A stretch of 64,000 bases of DNA from NCBI GenBank assembly GCA_965200175.1, contig OZ241345.1, positions 2,728,001 to 2,792,000 on the forward strand. The letters are read 5' to 3'. The position numbers and the translations under genes are program-made. The DNA comes from Azophilus sp026709365. GTDB lineage: Bacteria; Pseudomonadota; Gammaproteobacteria; Pseudomonadales; Azotimanducaceae. Below are positions 1 through 8,212 of the stretch, one piece after another; the first letter of the stretch is position 1; every line of letters starts with the position of its first letter. The notes beneath the pieces are model-generated. The model made no database searches. It was not told where the DNA came from and worked only from the letters and a program-made list of their open reading frames with translations.

Positions 1-1
1 G

Positions 2-2125
2 GAGGAACCGCACGATATCCTAGTCATGACCCCCGAAAGGTGTCTGCTGCTCGCCCACATAGAGCCTGACGTTTTCGAGAGTGTCGAACTTCTAGTCTTC
101 GACGAATGCCACCTCATACACCCGAGCGACGATGCTGATCGGCGTTCCGTCGACTCCATGCTCTGCATCATCAACTTCCTTCGCCTAGCGCCGAACGCCG
201 ACCTGCTTCTCCTTTCCGCAATGATGAAGAACACTAAGGAGATAGCTGATTGGATCGGGCACCTCACGGCTCGGCCCGCACTCCCTTTCTCCATGGCCTG
301 GAAACCCACACGACAGCTAAGGGGCTGCGTGGTCTACGACCAAGCCCGCATCGACGAACTGGACGCCTTGCTAAGGGCCGAAAGACGGCGCGCTACTACC
401 GCCGGGGTCCCTGCAGCGTTAAAGCGCCAACTCACCGCCCAGCCATACGGTTTCTTCAGCATCCGGCAAACATGGGCCTCCCGGCGACGAACGGACTACG
501 CCTACCTCCCAATCTGTGCCGACAGCCCTGCGCTCGCTGCAAACAGTTCCTGGAACCTTACTCCCAACTCCGGCGTACTAGCGTCAACCCTCGCGAGCTC
601 ATCCGCCCAGTCTGGCGTAAACACCCTCGTGTTCACGCAGTCCGTCCCAAGCGCCGCGTCCATTGCCCAGCACGTTGCGGACTCGCTCGGCTCCTGCCAC
701 GTCGAACTAACCGACGCCGAAAAGCAGTGGCTCCACGTAGCAATCGACGAACTGGGCGGGCGCGATCAGCTATACGTCGATTGCCGAGACGAGATACTCG
801 TTTCCCGTGCCGCCGCCCACCACGGCCAACTCCTCCCGGAGGAACGCCGACTCATCGAATCGCTCTACGCCCGGTCCGAGGGACTTACCGTGCTGTGCGC
901 AACCGGCACGCTAGGCCAAGGAGTGAACCTACCGAGCGAGCTTGTGGTCATTGCCCAAGACAGCCGCTACAACCGCCAGTTAGGCCGCCGGGAACTGCTT
1001 GAGGCTCGGGAACTTCTCAACGCGGCCGGCCGTGCCGGGCGCGCAGGCAAAAACGCCACCGGGATGGTCTTTGTCATCCCTAGCCGCGTCGTCGACTTCA
1101 ATGACGCCGACTCAAGAATAGGCGACCAATGGATACGGCTGCGCGAGGTCTTCAGCCAGCCTGACCAATGTCTCGACATCGACGATCCGCTGACCGCCAT
1201 TCTCGACCGTATCCACGCGGCCGTCGACATGCATGATGACCTTGGGCGCTACGTCGTTTCCCGACTTTCTGGACCTGCCGGCGACGAGCGCCGTAAAACG
1301 GAACTTCGCTCAGCACTCCAGCGCACGTTCACCGCGTTCCGCAAGCGCCGGGAGTCCGACGAGACTTGGATTCGGACTCGGACCGATGCCGCGCTAGCCC
1401 TCCTTGGCGATATCAATCCCAACGATGAAGTTGCCAAAAATGTCAGGGACTTAGCCTCATCCCTCGGCCTTCCCGAAGACGCCCTAGCACAACTCCGAGT
1501 CGACGTCCTCGATTCCGCACCCGGCTCTGGTGCGACGATCGCTGCGTGGGTCGCCTGGATGTTCGAATGGATGGCAACTCACCCGCACCACACCATGCGC
1601 CTCCTGCGTCTCGAAGACCTCTCACATCAATTCGGCTCCACTTTCGACAAGCTAACCACCGATGAGGCACGCGTCATCTACGCCCTACCGAAGCTCGCTG
1701 ACGCACTTGCCCGTTGGATGCAAGGCGATCCCTTGACAAACATCCAATCAGCGCTGCCAGCCATCAAATCGGCCAGACTAAAGTCCACGGCCGCGAGAAA
1801 ATTTGTCCTTCGCTTGCTTCCCTCGTTGGCCCATCTCTTCGTCGCACCATCATTAATCATCGGCCGCGAACTAGTTGACGACTGGAGCGCCGCCCAGGAT
1901 GCTGCCCCTGGGGTTTTCCATCTGAGTCAGTGCGTCCGCCGAGGGTTCTCGTCAGTGGAAATGTATGCAGTGTATGAGCAGGTCCGACCACGCTCCCCCT
2001 CTCGCCGCAAGGTGCACCGCACCTTCGCTGCCTGCGAGCCCCACCTTCCGCCCGCTTCCCAGTTTCATACATGGAGTGAAATCTCAGCAAGAGTCGCCAC
2101 CGCCATCGCATTGGCAGACCGTTGA
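2..2125 (+). CDS. DExH-box superfamily 2 helicase, 5' end missing
   Basis: ATP-dependent nucleic-acid helicase, Ski2/Hel308-like by motif style. The frame is open to the left edge, so the ATP-binding P-loop lies outside the window; the ATG at 26 falls inside the conserved TPER motif and is not a real start. Counting from that Met, the DExH box (DECH) is at residues 26-29, a motif V region with GQGVNLPSE lies near residue 298, and the motif VI arginine fingers (AAGRAGRAG) near 335. About 350 residues follow with no domain I can name. Third codon positions are less GC-rich than in the neighbours, which hints at transfer. No partner gene is visible downstream. Helicases of this build occur in defence systems such as Hachiman (HamB), but that link is inference only. 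Confidence 0.8.
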   Translation, partial: EEPHDILVMTPERCLLLAHIEPDVFESVELLVFDECHLIHPSDDADRRSVDSMLCIINFLRLAPNADLLLLSAMMKNTKEIADWIGHLTARPALPFSMAWKPTRQLRGCVVYDQARIDELDALLRAERRRATTAGVPAALKRQLTAQPYGFFSIRQTWASRRRTDYAYLPICADSPALAANSSWNLTPNSGVLASTLASSSAQSGVNTLVFTQSVPSAASIAQHVADSLGSCHVELTDAEKQWLHVAIDELGGRDQLYVDCRDEILVSRAAAHHGQLLPEERRLIESLYARSEGLTVLCATGTLGQGVNLPSELVVIAQDSRYNRQLGRRELLEARELLNAAGRAGRAGKNATGMVFVIPSRVVDFNDADSRIGDQWIRLREVFSQPDQCLDIDDPLTAILDRIHAAVDMHDDLGRYVVSRLSGPAGDERRKTELRSALQRTFTAFRKRRESDETWIRTRTDAALALLGDINPNDEVAKNVRDLASSLGLPEDALAQLRVDVLDSAPGSGATIAAWVAWMFEWMATHPHHTMRLLRLEDLSHQFGSTFDKLTTDEARVIYALPKLADALARWMQGDPLTNIQSALPAIKSARLKSTAARKFVLRLLPSLAHLFVAPSLIIGRELVDDWSAAQDAAPGVFHLSQCVRRGFSSVEMYAVYEQVRPRSPSRRKVHRTFAACEPHLPPASQFHTWSEISARVATAIALADR

Positions 2126-2368
2126 TGCCTCGAAGGGCGTCCAGAGTCCCCACGTTTCACTCTACGAAACCAGTTGCACTACGGCTTGTTCGGTCGCTAT
2201 CGTTCTCCCGAAAACAACGATGCTCAAAGTAGTATCCTTGCTGGACAATAAAACTTAACTGTATGAAAATAAAGCAATTGTTTCGGATGTGTCGCTGCCG
2301 TGCAGGGAACCGGCGGTGTCCCAATGGGACAGACAGCGCGGGAACCAACGGCGCTTCGCACCGCCGTC

Positions 2369-2445
2369 CGAGGGCGGGACGCCCTTATCCGTGGGCCGTC
2401 GCCCGAACCCGGCGGATTCCCGGAGCGAGGGCGTCCCGCCCTCGA
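2369..2445. repeat. Inverted pair of GC-rich palindromic cores
   Basis: Two copies of a GAGGGCGGGACGCCC core, the second in reverse complement (GGGCGTCCCGCCCTC), face each other about 45 bp apart. The second copy sits in a perfect 8-bp stem with a 3-nt loop (CGAGGGCG-TCC-CGCCCTCG). The same core occurs in the MITE-like elements near 8.0 and 32.8 kb, but I do not see their terminal repeats here. Confidence 0.6.
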
Positions 2446-2475
2446 TTGGGCGCATGGAAGGCTCTTTCCGACAGC

Positions 2476-2620
2476 AGCATTGGACTTTGCTTCATGGCAG
2501 AGGTTCCCACTTCCGCTCCCCGGCTGAAGGCTTTTTTCATGCGAGGGGTTCCCCCTCGCGCTCCCCGGCTGAAGGCTTTTTTCATGCGAGGGGTTCCCCC
2601 TCGCGCTCCCCGGCTGAAGG
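2476..2620. repeat. 45-bp tandem repeat between the helicase and oppD
   Basis: Two identical 45-bp units occupy 2521-2565 and 2566-2610. A diverged copy precedes them (2476-2520) and the first bases of a further copy follow at 2611. Each full unit holds a perfect 8-bp stem with a 3-nt loop, GCGAGGGG-TTC-CCCCTCGC, preceded by a T-run on the plus strand. On the minus strand the last unit encodes the final residues and the TGA stop of oppD. With the adjoining inverted pair this accounts for most of the gene-free stretch 2126-2581; 2126-2368 otherwise shows only an AT-rich patch near 2225-2290. Confidence 0.85.
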
Positions 2621-3628
2621 CTCCTGCCCCTCTCCCGATAGCGGCAGGCCCGCCGCCTCGGGGTGCTGCAGCCAGCAGTTGGCGGTGTGGGCTTCGCTGA
2701 GCTCAAACGGCGGCGGGTCACGGCGTTGGCACAGCCGCATGGCGCGCGGGCAGCGCGGTGCGTAGGCGCAGGCCCGGGGCGGGTTGAACAGGTCCGGCGG
2801 GCTGCCGTCGATCGGCTTGAGGGGCGCATCGCGGGTGGCATTGCGGGTGGGCATGGCGGCCTTCAGGCCCAAGGTGTAGGGATGGCCGGATCGATGGAAG
2901 ACCGCCTCGCTCGGCCCCCGCTCAACGATCCGTCCCGCGTACATCACCGCCACGTCGTCAGCCAGCCGCGCCACGACGCCAAGATCATGGGTGATGAGGA
3001 TGATGGCCATGCCGGTCTGGCGCTGCAAATCGCCGAGCAGGTCCAGGATCTGCGCCTGAATGGTCACGTCCAGGGCAGTGGTCGGCTCATCGGCAATCAG
3101 CAGGGCCGGTTCGCAGGCGATGGCCATGGCGATCATCGCCCGCTGCAGCATCCCCCCGGAAAACTCGAAGGGATACTGGCCGGCGCGCTCAGCCGCCTCC
3201 GGAATGCGCGTCATATCCAGCAGCTCAATGGCCCGCGCCAAGGCCTGGCGGCGGGATTGGCCCCGGTGGGCCACTAGGGTTTCAGCGATCTGGTCGCCGA
3301 TGGTCATGGTCGGGTTGAGCGAAGTCATCGGATCCTGGAAGATCATGCCCACGGCATCGCCGCGGATGTCCCGGCCATTGACTTCGGGACGGCCGAGGAT
3401 TTCCGCGCCGCGCAGCCGGGCACTGCCCGAAGTGATGCGTCCCGGCGGCATGGGGATCAGCCCCATCAGGCTCTGCACCATGACCGACTTGCCGCAGCCG
3501 GATTCGCCCACCACGGCGAGGGTGCGGCCTGCCTCCACGGCGAAGCCCACGCCACGCACGGCCCGGACAACGCCCCCGTAGGTGTCGAACTCCACCGCCA
3601 GGTCGCGGACCTCCAGAACGGCGCTCAC
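2582..3628 (-). CDS. oppD: Peptide ABC transporter ATP-binding protein, OppD/DppD type
   Basis: Cytoplasmic ATPase that powers oligopeptide or dipeptide import through the OppBC pore. Walker A GESGCGKS is at residues 41-48, with a Q-loop (FQDPMTSLNP) near 97, the FSGGM signature near 156, Walker B LLIADEP near 177 and the H-loop THD after it. The Cys-rich C-terminal zone (CAYAPRC, ANCW) is the usual oligopeptide-specific extension. The ATG overlaps the oppC stop (ATGA). The last 14 or so residues and the stop codon come from the 45-bp tandem repeat, so the natural C-terminus appears to have been replaced. These systems normally have a second ATPase (OppF); none is present here, so it must be encoded elsewhere or the pump uses an OppD homodimer. 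Confidence 0.9.
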   Translation of the reverse strand: MSAVLEVRDLAVEFDTYGGVVRAVRGVGFAVEAGRTLAVVGESGCGKSVMVQSLMGLIPMPPGRITSGSARLRGAEILGRPEVNGRDIRGDAVGMIFQDPMTSLNPTMTIGDQIAETLVAHRGQSRRQALARAIELLDMTRIPEAAERAGQYPFEFSGGMLQRAMIAMAIACEPALLIADEPTTALDVTIQAQILDLLGDLQRQTGMAIILITHDLGVVARLADDVAVMYAGRIVERGPSEAVFHRSGHPYTLGLKAAMPTRNATRDAPLKPIDGSPPDLFNPPRACAYAPRCPRAMRLCQRRDPPPFELSEAHTANCWLQHPEAAGLPLSGEGQEPSAGEREGEPLA

Positions 3629-4998
3629 TCAGCGCTCCGCATGCGGGCGTCCAAGGCGTCGCGCAGCCCGTCGCCGAGCAGGTTGAAGGCCAGCACCGTG
3701 ACGCTGATGAACAGCGCCGGGAAGATCAGCTCATGGGGCGTGGTGAGCATGGTCTTGATGCCCTCGTTGCACATGCTGCCCCAGGACGGCGTCGGCGGCG
3801 CCACCCCCATGCCGATGAAGGACAGGAAGGCCTCGGTGAAGATGGCGGTGGGCACGGCAAAGGTCATGGTCACCAGAATGACGCCCAAGGTATTGGGAAT
3901 CATGTGCCGCAGCACCAGATAGGGGGCGCTGCCGCCGAGCAGGCGCGCCGCGCTGACGTAGCCCTCCTCGCGGATCTGCAGGATCTGCCCGCGCACCAGC
4001 CGCGCTGCGGCGGGCCAACTGAGCAGCACCATGGCCAGCACCATGGGCGTGATGCCCGATTCGCCGGGCTGCACGCCGGAAGCGACCCGCAGCAGGATCA
4101 TGAACAGCAGAAAGGGCAGCGCCACGACAAAGTCCGAAAAGCGCATGAGCGCCTGATCCGCGAGGCCGCCCAGAAAGCCGGCCGCGGCCCCGTAGATCAC
4201 CCCGAAGGCAATGAACAGCAGGGGCGCAGCGATGCCGATGAACAGCGACACCCGCGCACCGGCCATCAACCGGGCCAGCAGGTCGCGCCCCAAGTAGTCC
4301 GTGCCCAGCGGATGCGCCCGCAGCTTGATGCGGTCACCGGGGCTGAGCTGGCCGGCATCCTCCACAAGGCCGATGTCCTGGGCATCCTGGGCGGTGACCA
4401 CTCTGGCCACCGCCACCTCCAAGCTGCGCACGGCGCCCGTCGTTTGACCCTGGGCATCCAACCCCGCCACGCTGTAGTGGTAAGTGCGGGGCTTGAGGTC
4501 CAAGCGGTCCTCAAAGTGCCGCCGCTCGGCGTTGAAGGTTGCGAACAGCGGCAGGCCCAGCGGCTGGCCCGGCTCGTGGGGAAACAGGTTGCGGTACAGG
4601 CGGTAACCCGCCGCATCCGGCAGCGGCTCCCAAGCCAAGCGCACCGACTGGGTCGTAGGGGGTTCGGCAAGGCCCAAGCCGCCGCCCAACGGCTGCCGAG
4701 CCACGCCATCCCAAGGGCTGTGCGGCGGCACCACCACCGCATTGCGGTCAGCGCCCGGCGGCTGGCTGATCTGCTCCAAGTCCTGCAACGAGGGATCGAC
4801 GGTCCAGATCAAGGGGCCGATCAAGGTGAACAGCAGCAGGCCGATCACCAAGTAGAGGGAGAACAGCGCCCGCCGGTTGGCCTTCAGGCGAATCCAGGCG
4901 TCCTGCCAATAGGACAGCGACGGGCGCGAAGCCGCTGGCGCGGGGCCCCTTGCGACGGCGGGCTGGAAGTCGGCGGCGGTGAGGGCGGTCTCGGTCAT
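3625..4998 (-). CDS. oppC: Peptide ABC transporter permease OppC with fibronectin-III-like insert
   Basis: Inner-membrane permease of the peptide importer, 457 residues against roughly 300 for usual OppC. An N-terminal cytoplasmic stretch is followed by TM1 (about residues 43-65). Instead of a short periplasmic loop there is then an insert of about 150 residues. Its core, from SVRLAWEPLPDAAGYRLYR to GAVRSLEVAVA, reads like one fibronectin type III domain (conserved W, YRLYR and Y-SV positions). After it come the usual GTDYLGRDLLARL motif, five further helices and the EAA-type loop (GGSAPYLVLRHMIPN) that contacts the ATPase. The start is the ATG at 4998; the same frame stays open upstream only as a shadow of oppB. 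It lies 17 bp after oppB and overlaps oppD. Confidence 0.9.
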   Translation of the reverse strand: MTETALTAADFQPAVARGPAPAASRPSLSYWQDAWIRLKANRRALFSLYLVIGLLLFTLIGPLIWTVDPSLQDLEQISQPPGADRNAVVVPPHSPWDGVARQPLGGGLGLAEPPTTQSVRLAWEPLPDAAGYRLYRNLFPHEPGQPLGLPLFATFNAERRHFEDRLDLKPRTYHYSVAGLDAQGQTTGAVRSLEVAVARVVTAQDAQDIGLVEDAGQLSPGDRIKLRAHPLGTDYLGRDLLARLMAGARVSLFIGIAAPLLFIAFGVIYGAAAGFLGGLADQALMRFSDFVVALPFLLFMILLRVASGVQPGESGITPMVLAMVLLSWPAAARLVRGQILQIREEGYVSAARLLGGSAPYLVLRHMIPNTLGVILVTMTFAVPTAIFTEAFLSFIGMGVAPPTPSWGSMCNEGIKTMLTTPHELIFPALFISVTVLAFNLLGDGLRDALDARMRSAE

Positions 4999-5015
4999 GG
5001 CTGTTCCAAGCGCAT

Positions 5016-5948
5016 CTACTCCAACCGCACCCGGGGGTCGATCCAGCCGTAAAGCAGGTCCACCACGATCACCATGAACACCAGAAAGGCGCCATAGAAG
5101 ACGGTGGTGCCCATGATGACCGTGTAGTCCAGCTGCTGCACCGCCTGCACGAAGTAGCGTCCCAAACCGGGAATGGCGAACACCATCTCCACCACGAAGC
5201 CGCCGGTGGCGATGGCGGCGATGGCCGGCCCCAGAACGGTGACCACCGGCAGGATGGCGTTGCGCAGTTGATGGTGGGTGAAGATGCGACTGGCCGGCAG
5301 ACCCTTGGACTTGGCGGTCCGCACGAAGTCGGAGCCGACGATTTCGAGCATGGAGGAGCGCATCAGGCGGGTCAGGTAGGCCATGGTGCCCAACCCCAGC
5401 ACCAGCGAGGGAATGAGCATGTGCGCCACCGTGCCCCAGCCCGCCACCGGCAGCAGGGAGAAGCCGAGCCAGCCGTTGACCTGCACCAGCAGCAGCTGGC
5501 CCAGCGCCGCGAACACGAAGCTCGGCACCGAGATGCCGAGAATCACCGCCAGCATGATGGCCATGTCCGGCCAGCGGTTGCGGTACAGCGCCGTCAGCGC
5601 CCCCCACAGCACCCCGCCCAGGCCGGCGAAGGCCACGGCCAGAATGCCAAGAGTGGCGGAAACCGGAAAGTGCTCGCGAATGATGTCGTTCACCCGGCGA
5701 TTCTCCTGGGTGTAGGAGATGCCGAAGTCGCCTTGGACCAAGTTGCCGAGAAAAATGCCGTACTGGGTCATCAACGGCTGGTCGAGGCCGTACTTCGCCT
5801 CCAGATTGGCCCGAATCCGCTCGGTCAGCGCCTTGTCGCCGGCTAGGGGATCGCCAGGCACGCTGTGCATGGCGAAAAAGGTCGCCGTGGCGATGAGGAA
5901 GACCGTGACCAGCCCCTGCAGCAGCCGCTTCAAGCTGTAGCGCAGCAC
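5016..5948 (-). CDS. oppB: Peptide ABC transporter permease OppB
   Basis: Inner-membrane permease that pairs with OppC. At 310 residues it has the standard family length, with TM1 at about residues 9-30, the early SVPGDPLAG motif, a large periplasmic segment, then helices to the C-terminus. The EAA loop (RTAKSKGLPASRIFTHHQLRNA) is split here as RTAKSKGLPA and HHQLRNAILP; the end WIDPRVRLE is typical of OppB. It starts with GTG at 5948, overlapping the stop of the binding-protein gene by one base, so the two are translationally coupled. Confidence 0.93.
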   Translation of the reverse strand: MLRYSLKRLLQGLVTVFLIATATFFAMHSVPGDPLAGDKALTERIRANLEAKYGLDQPLMTQYGIFLGNLVQGDFGISYTQENRRVNDIIREHFPVSATLGILAVAFAGLGGVLWGALTALYRNRWPDMAIMLAVILGISVPSFVFAALGQLLLVQVNGWLGFSLLPVAGWGTVAHMLIPSLVLGLGTMAYLTRLMRSSMLEIVGSDFVRTAKSKGLPASRIFTHHQLRNAILPVVTVLGPAIAAIATGGFVVEMVFAIPGLGRYFVQAVQQLDYTVIMGTTVFYGAFLVFMVIVVDLLYGWIDPRVRLE

Positions 5949-7807
5949 TAATCAATCCAAGCGTAGGTGTAGTCGGTGTCCGCCCCGACCACGCGCCGCA
6001 CGATGCCCTTGACCCGAGGATGGGTGACGTAGGCGACGCCGCGCTCGTAGTTGGGAATGATCACCACGTCCTCATGGATGATGCGCTGCATTTCGGCAAA
6101 CGCGGCCATGCGGGTGGGCGCATCCATGGCGCCTTGGGCGATGCGCACCTGACGGTCATAGGCGGCGCTGGCGTAGCGGCCCCGGTTGTTCAGGTTCCAA
6201 GACGCGAACAGGTCGCCAAACGTCAGCGGGTCGTTGTAGTCCGGCCCCCAGCCGGCCAGGACCAGGTCGAAGTCCCCGGCGGTCATCTTCGCCAGGCGCT
6301 GCTTGAAGATCTGCCTGTCGATCTTGATGTCCAGCCCCAGGTTCCGCTTGAACACCGCTTGAAAGTACTCGGTCTGCACATTGGAGACCGGGTTGTCGCC
6401 GGCCAGCAGCACCAAGGGCGGAAACTCGTCCAAGCCGAGTTCCTGGCGGGCCTGCCGCAGGTGGGCGCGAGCGGCGCGCAAGTCCATTTGGCGGACGCGG
6501 GCCGGATGCTCGTCGCGGAACTTGCCGTGGACGCCGTCAAGAAAGCGCGGGAACAGGGACTCACCCGGCAGGTAGCCGGGCGCCTTGGTCACCTTGTACA
6601 CCAGTTCGCCGGAATCCTGGGCCAGCGCCAGCGCCTTGCGAAAATTGAGGTTGCGGGTCGGCCGGCCCTCCCGGTGGTTGAACTCCAAGTAGAAGATCGA
6701 GCCGTCCATGAACCGGTGGATGCGCCAGCGCTGCTCCAGGGCGCTGTTCAGGTTCTCTGCGGTCAACCCGGTCATGACGATCTTCTCGTCCTTGAAGAGG
6801 TTGAGGCGGGTGTTGGGGTCGGAGGTGATGTAGCCGACGCTGATGCGGTCAAGGCGAACCCGCGCCTGGTCCCAATAGTGCGGGTTCCTGTCCAGCTGGA
6901 GGGATTGGCCATGCACCCAGCTCGTGATGGCGAAGGGGCCGCTGTAGAGCAGCTGGTCAGCCCCCGCGCCGTAGCGGCCTTCAGCGGCCCGGTAGAAGTC
7001 CTCGCGCACCGGCAGGTAGGTGGCGAAGGCGGTGAGCTTGTCGAAGAAGGCGATGGGACGCTCGAACGCCACTTCCAGCGTCCGCGCATCGACCGCCCGG
7101 GCGCCGAGCTCGGTGAGCGGCAGCCGTCCTTGGTTGACCGCTTCGCCGTTCTTGATGGGATAGAGAATGAAAGCGTACTGGGAGGCGTTGGCGGGATCGA
7201 GGCCCAAGCGCCAAGCGAAGACGAAATCATGGGCCGTGATCGGCTGCCCGTCGCTCCAGCGCGCATCGGCGCGCAGCCGGAAGGTGGCGCCGGTCTCATC
7301 AATCCGCCAATGCTCCGCCACCCCCGGCGCCAGCTCGCCCCGTTGGTCGTAGCGCAGCAGGCCCTCCATGACGTGGCCGAGCACCAGGCCGCTGACTCGG
7401 TCGGTGGCTCGGGTGCTGTCCAGCTGCGGCGGCTCCTCAGTCAGCATCACGGTGATGGCGTTGTTGGCGGCGTCCACCGCCGGGGGCGCACCGCCCGCGG
7501 TGGCGGTGAGGCTCGCCAGCAGATTGAGCCCCCACATCAAGGCGGACAGCCCCACTAGGGTGGCCAACCCAAACAGCCCCAACTGCCGAGCCGCCGAGCG
7601 GTTGAATCCGGCATCGCCGCCCCGATGGGAAGCTTGGGCCAACCTCAGGGCCAACAGATCGGGCTCAGGTGCGGCCTGGGCGCCAACGCGCCCGCCGGGA
7701 CGCAGCCCGAAACGCTGAATTGATCCTGCGCAGCCCACTTGGCGGCGTCGATGCCCAAAGCAAGGCTGGCAGCATCCAAGAACTGAATCATGAACACAGC
7801 ATAGCAA
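5948..7807 (-). CDS. Extracytoplasmic peptide-binding protein, OppA/DppA type (SBP family 5)
   Basis: Captures peptides in the periplasm and delivers them to OppBC. The body matches solute-binding family 5: ITVMLTEEPPQLDST at the start of the mature part, GVAEHWRIDETGATFRLR, SDGQPITAHDFVFAW, YSGPFAITSW and DFDLVLAGWGPDYNDP. The N-terminus of the longest frame (Cys/Arg-rich, about 65 residues) does not look like a signal peptide. A membrane segment at about residues 74-98 (LGLFGLATLVGLSALMWGL) is the likely uncleaved anchor or signal, so the true start is probably an internal TTG or GTG near 7660, or the Met at 7537. First gene of the transporter operon; start uncertain, function class secure. 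Confidence 0.85.
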   Translation of the reverse strand: MLCCVHDSVLGCCQPCFGHRRRQVGCAGSIQRFGLRPGGRVGAQAAPEPDLLALRLAQASHRGGDAGFNRSAARQLGLFGLATLVGLSALMWGLNLLASLTATAGGAPPAVDAANNAITVMLTEEPPQLDSTRATDRVSGLVLGHVMEGLLRYDQRGELAPGVAEHWRIDETGATFRLRADARWSDGQPITAHDFVFAWRLGLDPANASQYAFILYPIKNGEAVNQGRLPLTELGARAVDARTLEVAFERPIAFFDKLTAFATYLPVREDFYRAAEGRYGAGADQLLYSGPFAITSWVHGQSLQLDRNPHYWDQARVRLDRISVGYITSDPNTRLNLFKDEKIVMTGLTAENLNSALEQRWRIHRFMDGSIFYLEFNHREGRPTRNLNFRKALALAQDSGELVYKVTKAPGYLPGESLFPRFLDGVHGKFRDEHPARVRQMDLRAARAHLRQARQELGLDEFPPLVLLAGDNPVSNVQTEYFQAVFKRNLGLDIKIDRQIFKQRLAKMTAGDFDLVLAGWGPDYNDPLTFGDLFASWNLNNRGRYASAAYDRQVRIAQGAMDAPTRMAAFAEMQRIIHEDVVIIPNYERGVAYVTHPRVKGIVRRVVGADTDYTYAWID

Positions 7808-7911
7808 ATCCGGGTGTCAAGTCCGCAGACCGCGGCATACCGCGGCTTCGGACCAACGCCCCTTGCCCTTGACAGGCTCCTTAAGCACCCTGGGACGGGG
7901 CGCATCCGGTG

Positions 7912-8085
7912 GTGGCTCAGTTTGAATTTGTCTGGGCTTCAGCAGCTGGCGCTCTGAAGCGCGTCACTGCGAGGGCAAGATGCCCTCGCTCCGAAGCGCA
8001 ACGCCCGCTTCAGGTGAGGCCCCCTGAGCGAGGGCGTCCCGCCCTCGACCGAACCACGACGACGACCTGAGTCAAACTAAGTCAC
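7912..8085 (-). mobile_element. MITE-like element, copy 1
   Basis: Non-coding element of 174 bp bounded by inverted ends GTGGCTCAGTTTGA (left) and TCAAACTAAGTCAC (right). Read on the minus strand it aligns along nearly its whole length with the element at 32761-32931, including TCGAGGGCGGGACG and AGAGCGCC. It contains palindromic cores GCGAGGGC/GCCCTCGC and CGAGGGCG-TCC-CGCCCTCG. No protein is encoded. It fills most of the gap between the transporter operon and cobT; the remainder (7808-7911, 8086-8212) shows no gene or riboswitch that I can recognise. Confidence 0.7.
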
Positions 8086-8212
8086 TACCGCACATCCCCA
8101 AGCCTTGTATGGCGCTGCCAAAAGCCGGTAACGTTCATCCAATCCGTAAGCAGGCAGTCGGGGAAATCGGGTCAACGCCAATGCTTGGGCCCCATCCCAA
8201 ATCAGTGAAGGC

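Noticed and set aside
2476..2620. CRISPR array
   Set aside because: The 45-bp units are adjacent without spacers.
3733..7558. Long plus-strand open frames opposite the opp genes
   Set aside because: Low-complexity composition and no ribosome sites; the minus-strand genes have full family motifs.
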